Made by a program: the position numbers and the translations under genes. A model generated the notes under the pieces. That model saw nothing but the letters and a program-made list of their open reading frames with translations, had not been told where the DNA came from and did not search any database. From Desulfobulbaceae bacterium (GTDB lineage Bacteria; Desulfobacterota; Desulfobulbia; Desulfobulbales; Desulfocapsaceae), in NCBI GenBank assembly GCA_024643445.1, contig JAHEMX010000074.1, forward strand, positions 1-11,128: a DNA stretch of 11,128 nucleotides, written 5' to 3'. Positions within the stretch are counted from its first letter, which is position 1; every line of letters starts with the position of its first letter. Positions 6,557-11,128 of the stretch are shown one piece after another.

Positions 6557-8539
6557 TTATTTTGACATTCCCTTTTCAAAGATAACAAAAATATTGTCGT
6601 CGACTTTTTTCTGGATGGTTTCAATACCTGGCTTCTCGGGCAGGTCCAGGTACTCGTTCTGCCATCCCCGAGGGTAACTCTTTTTGAAATCCTGTTTAAA
6701 CTCTCTGAGCTGCTGGGTATATGCTCTGATGTTGGTAAAAGCCTTATTCGATTCCATGCCCTCCGAGGTGGCGTCGAAATCATTAGCCGCGGACCGGTTG
6801 CCCCAGAATCTCATGTAGTCGGATCCCATGTGCTCAAATTTCATAGCCCCTGATGCTTCGACCAGGCGGAGGTGGTTCATCCTGAGCATTTCTTCATAGG
6901 AGGCGATCTTCCCCTTGAGTTCTTTCTCGTTCTCGGCTCTGGCAAGATATTTCTCTTTATCTATCCCCTTTTTGACCTTTCCTGTTTCTGTGGCCTCTTT
7001 GACTTCCACATGCCATTGCTGCAACTGTTTTAAATATTCCCGGTCGACATACTTTTCTGCAGCGACCTCGATAATACCTTTTCCCCCCAGTGAGACTTCC
7101 GTGGTATCCGCATTGCCAAAATTGCCCAGGGTCATCAGCTGTTCTTCCGCTTCCCTTTTTTTCCCGGGGGATGCCATTTGCAGACTGTCTGCTATGGTTT
7201 TCACAAGGATGGGCGAATCAGTGGTGCTGATGCCCCGGTAGACGTCTGTTCCAGGCACGTTCGGAACATCAAATGGTTGCAGGGGAATCAACACTTTGTC
7301 TTCTGTCTTTTTAGCGGTCTCAGCTTGTATCTGCACATCGGCCCGTTGCCGGGATTCCGCTGCCGGCGGCAGGTCCTGTTTCTTTTCAGTGGAAGATTTA
7401 CCAGCAATCCCGGCCTGGTTAGCTGCAGGCTGTTTTTCCTGCGTTGCGGCAACAGGCTTCTGCGCTGTATCGGTCCACCAGTTTGAGGAGACTGTCCCGC
7501 CTGAGGGCGCACGTTCCTTGCCCTTGCCTGATGCTCCTGTTGGCACGGCCCCTTCAGGCCGATTCACCTGCTGCTGGGCCTGTTGCCCGGGCCAGGGGGG
7601 GACCGGGGCCTGGTCTGCCTGCTCTTTTGTCAGACTTTTCTCGGCGGATTTTTGAAGGAACACATCAGCGATGTTGGCATCCTTTTTGATCACACCGTTG
7701 ACCTGAATATCCTTTGCACCCGCACGCCGCTGATACGCCTCGGCACCGGCTTCGGTCATGAACACGGTTTTTCCGCCAACAGAGACGGCAATTTTCATGT
7801 CGCCGGTTCGCTCCGAGCTTGCATCGATGACCTCGGTTTGCTGATAGACCTGGTCTGGAGCACCAGGTGGTCTAATCCTTACCGAAAGATCACCCCCGGT
7901 CTTTTGTCCGTTTGATGAAGGTGTTGCTTCAGAAATGGGAGTGCCGGTCGAACGCTGCTCTGCCAGAGAATCCTCTGGTTTACCTGACTGCCCTTTAGAC
8001 GGGGTTTTATCTGCTGTCTGTTGAGGAGAAACATCCGGCACACATTTGTTTGCAGCGGTATCTTCATGGTATCCGGAAGCACATTCACAGTCTCCTTTGG
8101 CAGGACTCCAGCGGGCATTGAACGTGGCGCAGGCGGCTGACAGGGAGACGCATTTTCCGTTTATGTTGCCGAATCCGTCGTTGCAGAAACAGTCAGACCC
8201 TTCCGCGTGGCTGTTTGGCGGGCACTCGGTCAATTCCGCCAGGGGACGGCAGGATGATCCGTCTTTGCTGCCATACCCGGGCGAACACTTGCACTCGGTC
8301 CCGTTCCAGCTGCTGTTTGGCGGGCACTCGGTCAATTCCGCCAGGGGACGGCAGGATGATCCGTCTCTGCTGCCGTACCCGGGAGAACATTTACACTGCG
8401 TGCCGTCCCAACTGCTGTTAGCAGGACAGCTCACCGTCAGTTCCCCGTTCTGGGCCGAGGCAGGGATACTAGCGAAACAACAGGTAAAAAGGAAGAACAG
8501 CCCGATTATGCACATCTTTTGTTTTCGCATCGTCTTCAT
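6557..8539 (-). CDS. Secreted cysteine-rich repeat protein (EGF-like), function unknown
   Basis: A 660-residue protein. Residues 1-30 form a signal peptide (basic start, hydrophobic core IIGLFFLFTCCFA, SASAQ-like cut after about 30). Residues 35-168 hold four cysteine-rich units, each C-x10/13-C-x-C-x10/12-C: Cys38/49/51/63, 72/83/85/97, 106/117/119/130 and 137/151/153/166. The consensus CPPNSSWNGTECKC-PGYG resembles EGF-like or related disulfide modules. Residues 170-420 are low-complexity, rich in Pro, Gln, Ala and Lys, with one more ordered island (about 245-297, KIAVSVGGKTVFMTEAG). Residues 420-660 are charged and helical (EKYVDREYLKQLQQWHVEVK). Predicted exported and extracytoplasmic. 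The start overlaps the stop of a small upstream ORF by ATGA and has no Shine-Dalgarno of its own, suggesting coupling. ATGs three and eight codons in are possible alternative starts. No known family beyond the repeats. Confidence 0.85.
   Translation of the reverse strand: MKTMRKQKMCIIGLFFLFTCCFASIPASAQNGELTVSCPANSSWDGTQCKCSPGYGSRDGSSCRPLAELTECPPNSSWNGTECKCSPGYGSKDGSSCRPLAELTECPPNSHAEGSDCFCNDGFGNINGKCVSLSAACATFNARWSPAKGDCECASGYHEDTAANKCVPDVSPQQTADKTPSKGQSGKPEDSLAEQRSTGTPISEATPSSNGQKTGGDLSVRIRPPGAPDQVYQQTEVIDASSERTGDMKIAVSVGGKTVFMTEAGAEAYQRRAGAKDIQVNGVIKKDANIADVFLQKSAEKSLTKEQADQAPVPPWPGQQAQQQVNRPEGAVPTGASGKGKERAPSGGTVSSNWWTDTAQKPVAATQEKQPAANQAGIAGKSSTEKKQDLPPAAESRQRADVQIQAETAKKTEDKVLIPLQPFDVPNVPGTDVYRGISTTDSPILVKTIADSLQMASPGKKREAEEQLMTLGNFGNADTTEVSLGGKGIIEVAAEKYVDREYLKQLQQWHVEVKEATETGKVKKGIDKEKYLARAENEKELKGKIASYEEMLRMNHLRLVEASGAMKFEHMGSDYMRFWGNRSAANDFDATSEGMESNKAFTNIRAYTQQLREFKQDFKKSYPRGWQNEYLDLPEKPGIETIQKKVDDNIFVIFEKGMSK
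8210..8413 (-). repeat. Two tandem 102-bp units encoding 34-residue Cys-rich repeats
   Basis: Units 8210-8311 and 8312-8413 are tandem copies inside the Cys-rich protein gene. The first 55 bases of each are identical; the remainder differs at about a dozen positions. The two flanking repeat units in the protein (residues 106-130 and 137-166) are much more diverged. The close pair therefore looks like a recent duplication or a gene-conversion tract, keeping the reading frame (102 = 34 codons). Confidence 0.9.
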
Positions 8540-8727
8540 GCCGCGAGTTTCGCTTTCAAAAGGAGGAGGGATCGACGTATCGCCATACCGTCAGGTTTGT
8601 CCGGTTCATCGATTTGTGTCCGGGTGATGAGCATGATTTTCTGCTCGATAAGAGCGTTCATTTTCTTGAGGAGAATGGGAGGAAGATGGCTCATTGCCGC
8701 GCAGTCCAGTTTCCGGAGATTAACCAT
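8536..8727 (-). CDS. Possible small ORF (63 aa) coupled to the Cys-rich protein gene
   Basis: The frame ends in TGA that overlaps the ATG of the Cys-rich protein gene (ATGA, 8539-8536), a classic arrangement for translational coupling. It would explain why that gene lacks a ribosome binding site. The product is short, basic and helical, with LPPILLKKMNALIEQKIMLI and a C-terminus RRSLLLLKAKLAA; Met12 is an alternative start. No signal peptide and no family that I recognise. Against it: neither possible start has a good Shine-Dalgarno sequence, and the ORF is short enough to arise by chance. Moderate to low confidence. Confidence 0.4.
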   Translation of the reverse strand: MVNLRKLDCAAMSHLPPILLKKMNALIEQKIMLITRTQIDEPDKPDGMAIRRSLLLLKAKLAA

Positions 8728-9003
8728 TATTGCATGATAACCAGATGCATAGAAGATAGCATGAATGAAAAACCGTTGTCAAATGCTGCTCACCCGGCAT
8801 GAGGTCTTATAACCGGATAATGCCAGCATATCGTGGATGATCCGGCAGAAATTTGTCGAAAAGGGCTTTTGGGGGGAGATTCGAAGGAAGTGATGGTTTG
8901 TCACCTCATGATATATTTGCAGAAATTCGATGGATGCGATATTTTTAAAAGATAAGGTTTCAGTGCCTGGTTTCGTCCATCATTAAACAGGAAGGGGGGG
9001 GAG
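8728..9003. other. Divergent intergenic region
   Basis: This 276-bp stretch separates the leftward Cys-rich operon from the rightward RDD operon and should hold both promoters. I see no gene. A weak sigma-70-like pair for the rightward direction is TTGCAG (8917-8922) and TATTTT (8940-8945) at 17-bp spacing. A 10-mer GGGGGGAGAT occurs twice (8871-8880 and 8996-9005), the second copy being the ribosome binding site of the RDD gene. A possible bulged hairpin lies at 8783-8829. None of these is strong. Confidence 0.35.
8994..9001 (+). promoter_or_regulatory. G8 homopolymer within the ribosome binding site of the RDD gene
   Basis: The sequence before the ATG at 9004 is GAAGGGGGGGGAG. A run of eight G serves as the Shine-Dalgarno sequence only 2 bases from the start codon, with AAGG further upstream giving a better distance. 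Runs of this length are prone to slipped-strand changes, which here would alter the spacing between AAGG and ATG. Confidence 0.55.
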
Positions 9004-9591
9004 ATGACATTTTGCCACCGATGTGGGACCGATGTCCAGCCCGATGATTTTTTCTGCACCAAATGCGGCGAGAAGAAAAGAACTGCTCAGCAAGCACCGG
9101 AGGCTGTCAGCCCAGTTATTGGAGAGCAGGCTCCGGTTCAGGATCTGCATTACAAAGGCGTAGGGATCAGATTCGTCGCCCAGCTTGTTGATGGCGCAAT
9201 CTGCCTGCTGCTTTTGTTTGTTATAGGATCAACGGTAGCACCGATGGTTGGCGGAACGACTTCTGACGGGTTTGAGTTGACCGGGGCTCCCGCCGTTGTT
9301 GTTCAGGTTTTGACCGGTCTTTTTTCGATTCTCTATTTTTCATTCCTCGAAGCCTACTGGAATGGTCAGACCCTTGGGAAAAAAATAACCGGTATTCAGG
9401 TTCTTAATCAGGACGGCACCTCCATTGACCTTTCAACGGCTCTTATTCGCAACATTCTCAGGATAGTCGATGCCTTCGGTTTTTATCTCGTTGCGGCAAT
9501 TTCCGTGTGGATGTCCCCGCGGAAACAACGTATCGGCGATCGGGTTGCCGGAACATGTGTTGTGAAAAAAACGCGTATGTCATCACCGTAA
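9004..9591 (+). CDS. Zinc-ribbon plus RDD-family membrane protein
   Basis: A 195-residue protein. Residues 4-21 form a short zinc ribbon (CHRC ... CTKC, Cys4, 7, 18 and 21), common at the N-terminus of membrane proteins of uncertain role. Residues 50-190 match the RDD family: Arg56 and Asp63 in GIRFVAQLVDG, membrane segments about 60-80, 98-116 and 155-172, the motif EAYWNGQTLGKKITGIQVLN, and the closing RIGDRVAGTCVVKK with the family's conserved Asp. RDD proteins are small inner-membrane proteins of mostly unknown function, some proposed to be Na+/H+ antiporters or transporters. It is the first gene of a rightward run and is followed after 76 bp by the secreted TPR protein. The 76-bp gap contains an A9 run and no clear terminator. 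Confidence 0.9.
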   Translation: MTFCHRCGTDVQPDDFFCTKCGEKKRTAQQAPEAVSPVIGEQAPVQDLHYKGVGIRFVAQLVDGAICLLLLFVIGSTVAPMVGGTTSDGFELTGAPAVVVQVLTGLFSILYFSFLEAYWNGQTLGKKITGIQVLNQDGTSIDLSTALIRNILRIVDAFGFYLVAAISVWMSPRKQRIGDRVAGTCVVKKTRMSSP

Positions 9592-9667
9592 AAAAAAAGA
9601 AGAAACAACAGATATTGCTTATTTATTTCAGTTGTTTGTGATAAATCAGCATGAGTGGAGATAAGCG

Positions 9668-10324
9668 GTGCCTACTTATAAACCTACATTGAAGATCGTT
9701 TTTGTGGTGATGCTTGCCGGTCTGTATCTTTTTGTCGGAGAGGGCAGCTCTGTCCAGGCACAGGGCATTCAGAAACCATCACCCTTTGCCCTGCCGGCTG
9801 AAAAAGGAGAACAGCGTTTACAGACCCAGATGGGCAGTTCCGCATCCTCTTCTGTTTTTCGTCTTCCCGATAAAAAAGAAATGAAACAGGAATCCCCGTT
9901 TGCACTGCCGGGAACGGGTGAAGATTCACCTGCCGGAATGGATCCAGCGCCGAGAGAATTACCAGATCAGCCTGCAGAACTTTTCAGGGAAGCTACGGCA
10001 GCTGCCAGACAGGGTCGCTACGAAGAAGCAGGGAAAATGTACACGCGGTTGCTGCAGATTGATCCAACGAACGTCAAGGCCATGAATAATCTCGGACTGG
10101 TCCTGAAAAAACTCGGCAGAAACGAGGAAGCCCTGCAGGCATACCGTTATGCGATTCAGACGGATAGTTCCTACCCGCTTACCTACAAAAACATCGGCGT
10201 TCTTCTTGAAGAGATGCATGACAAAAATGGTGCCATACAGGCCTATGAAACATATATCGGGCTCGCTCCGGAGGCTAAGGATGCAGCAGCGGTTCAGCAA
10301 CGGATGAACTGGCTTTCTCAATAA
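9668..10324 (+). CDS. Secreted TPR-repeat protein
   Basis: A 218-residue protein starting at GTG, with GGAG at 9657-9660, seven bases upstream; an ATG at 9651 is in another frame. Residues 1-32 form a signal peptide (KIVFVVMLAGLYLFV, cut near VQAQ). Residues 33-100 are a disordered linker with three copies of a short S-x-F-x-LP motif (38-43, 62-67 and 76-81). Residues 102-203 contain three tetratricopeptide repeats (AELFREATAAARQGRYEEAG; KAMNNLGLVLKKLGRNEEAL; LTYKNIGVLLEEMHDKNGAI), each ending in the usual A-x-YxxxI/L-x-P pattern. TPRs mediate protein binding, so it probably scaffolds something in the periplasm. It overlaps nothing but is only 18 bp upstream of the SH3b lipoprotein gene, so the two are very likely cotranscribed. 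Confidence 0.88.
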   Translation: MPTYKPTLKIVFVVMLAGLYLFVGEGSSVQAQGIQKPSPFALPAEKGEQRLQTQMGSSASSSVFRLPDKKEMKQESPFALPGTGEDSPAGMDPAPRELPDQPAELFREATAAARQGRYEEAGKMYTRLLQIDPTNVKAMNNLGLVLKKLGRNEEALQAYRYAIQTDSSYPLTYKNIGVLLEEMHDKNGAIQAYETYIGLAPEAKDAAAVQQRMNWLSQ

Positions 10325-10342
10325 CCGGACTTTGAGGTATTC

Positions 10343-10834
10343 ATGAAAAGATGTCTACAGGTAATTGGTCCATTTGCCGTTATCCTGCTCCTGGCGACGA
10401 GCTGCAATCAGCAGATGACCACCCAGCAGACTGACAGGCAGATGAAGCCGCCGGAGATCAGGAGATATGTCAGTGTTGCGGCACTTAACCTCCGGGAATG
10501 CCCGGGTTCAGCGTGCAGGATCATACGGGTGCTGGAACAGGGGGACAGCGGACTGGTGATTGGTGAAGATTCGGGATGGGTGGAAATGTTGATAGACCGC
10601 AGTGATACAAAGGGCTGGGTTGCCGGGAAATACCTGTCAGAACAGCCGGTTGCCAGGCCGGAACGCAACAAGTCCAACGGGCGGGGAAAAAACCCTCAAC
10701 CGCCCTTGCCGGAGGAAACGTTTGCTGAGCCTCAGAAAGTCGTACCTCCGCCCTTGCAGGAGGAACTGGCCGGACCTGAAGCTGATAAGGCACCAGGGGC
10801 AAAGACGGCCATTTCAGAAGAATTTGCCGATTAA
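10343..10834 (+). CDS. SH3b-domain lipoprotein
   Basis: A 163-residue protein. Residues 1-21 are a lipoprotein signal with lipobox LLATSC and Cys21, followed by Asn (+2), which does not match the Asp inner-membrane retention signal, so outer-membrane sorting is likely. Residues 42-98 form a bacterial SH3 domain: VSVAALNLRECPGSACRIIR ... QGDSGLVIGEDSGWVEM ... KGWVAGKYL, the usual pattern of an LNVR-type strand and a closing GWV-YL. SH3b domains often bind peptidoglycan or peptides. The C-terminal tail (about 100-163) is Pro/Glu-rich and probably disordered, with two 16-residue repeats beginning PPLPEE (120) and PPLQEE (136); in the DNA these are a 48-bp repeat starting at 10700 and 10748. GAGGT at 10334-10338 is the ribosome binding site. 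The gene ends 5 bp from the stop of the convergent gene. Confidence 0.9.
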   Translation: MKRCLQVIGPFAVILLLATSCNQQMTTQQTDRQMKPPEIRRYVSVAALNLRECPGSACRIIRVLEQGDSGLVIGEDSGWVEMLIDRSDTKGWVAGKYLSEQPVARPERNKSNGRGKNPQPPLPEETFAEPQKVVPPPLQEELAGPEADKAPGAKTAISEEFAD

Positions 10835-10839
10835 CGCAA

Positions 10840-11128
10840 TCAGGATCCTGGTTTAAAGAGTTGCGTGGTATCGATCATATGCTGGAATAAGTCAACTTTT
10901 TGCTGGTAGATATCCCGCGGGGCTGCATAACTGATAAGCAGCAGATATGGTTCGTGCTCAACCCCTAGCTGTGTATGCCCAAATTCTACCGCTTGTTTTC
11001 TACTGTTTGTAGCCGGATAGGTGGCAAGGAAGAAAGGTGCAGCCTTTCCTGCTAGATCAATCTGGTCTTTCTTTACGATTTCTGCCTGGGGTATCTTCGA
11101 TACCTGGTTGACGAGCTCGATCATCTGT
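10840..11128 (-). CDS. C-terminal part of an unrecognised protein (start outside window)
   Basis: The frame is open to the window edge, and the ATG at 11124 has no ribosome binding site, so this is probably the last 95 or so residues of a longer protein. Seen: mixed alpha/beta pattern with a beta strand YLLLISYAAP followed by a helix DIYQQKVDLFQHMIDTTQLF at the C-terminus. That ending (strand, then a helix with F-x-x-M-x-x-T/S) faintly resembles small PsbP-like or DUF1795-type proteins, often exported lipoproteins, but I would not assign it. It lies convergent to the SH3b lipoprotein gene with a 5-bp gap. A near-palindrome around CAGGATCCTG (10841-10850) overlaps its last codons; it is too compact for a proper terminator. 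Confidence 0.6.
   Translation of the reverse strand, partial: QMIELVNQVSKIPQAEIVKKDQIDLAGKAAPFFLATYPATNSRKQAVEFGHTQLGVEHEPYLLLISYAAPRDIYQQKVDLFQHMIDTTQLFKPGS

Noticed and set aside
8210..8413. CRISPR-like tandem repeat
   Set aside because: Only two 102-bp units with no spacers, in frame within a coding gene; a protein repeat.
8046..8627. 193-aa plus-strand ORF with a repeated GGHSVNSARGRQDD segment
   Set aside because: The repeat is only the antisense reading of the 102-bp Cys-rich repeat; the minus-strand product has a signal peptide and regular cysteine spacing.
9959..10321. 120-aa minus-strand ORF
   Set aside because: Antisense to the TPR protein gene, which has three clear TPRs.
10835..10860. 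Shared terminator between the convergent SH3b and right-edge genes
   Set aside because: CAGGATCCTG is a compact palindrome with at most a 6-bp stem (one G-T pair) and no T run in either direction.

Overview
The window is about 11.1 kb of ordinary bacterial chromosome with moderate GC. It is gene-dense, except for one AT-rich gap of about 640 bp at 404-1045. No taxonomic marker gene is present. The mix of genes suggests a Gram-negative anaerobe, possibly a deltaproteobacterium of the Desulfobulbales type: a Tat-exported small protein with a W-T-T-P/LPAHA leader, a stand-alone Amt, a signal-peptide-bearing YyaL/SSP411 protein and an SH3b lipoprotein. This is inference. I see no phage, integrase, IS transposase, CRISPR array, tRNA or rRNA.

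Layout, left to right. (1) 2-403 (+) is the 3' end of a phosphatidylserine-decarboxylase-family proenzyme. (2) 404-1045 is a gene-poor gap with phased A/T tracts and a 14-bp perfect palindrome. It leads to (3) 1046-1591 (+), a small twin-arginine exported protein of unknown function that ends at a strong hairpin terminator (1644-1691). (4) Everything from 8727 down to 1728 lies on the minus strand. In order of transcription: a possible 63-aa ORF, a 660-aa secreted protein with four cysteine-rich repeats, a 274-aa membrane protein of unknown function, an exported-looking YyaL/SSP411 thioredoxin-fold protein, and an ammonium transporter. The first three are tightly packed (ATGA overlap, then a 27-bp gap). 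YyaL and AmtB are separated by gaps of about 200-260 bp and probably have their own promoters. (5) Divergent from these, on the plus strand, are a zinc-ribbon/RDD membrane protein, a secreted TPR protein and an SH3b lipoprotein. (6) The window ends in the 3' part of an unrecognised minus-strand gene whose stop lies 5 bp from the stop of the SH3b gene.

How the genes may work together. The two divergent groups around 8.7-9.0 kb consist of envelope proteins: secreted Cys-rich, polytopic membrane, RDD membrane, secreted TPR and SH3b lipoprotein. Together they look like an uncharacterised cell-envelope locus. An exported CxxC protein (YyaL) downstream of a protein with 16 mature-region cysteines raises the untested idea of a disulfide or redox link. 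AmtB and the PSD-like protein are housekeeping-type genes with well-known families. The least explained parts are the Cys-rich/membrane pair, the AT-rich leader of the Tat protein, and the G8 tract in the ribosome binding site of the RDD gene.
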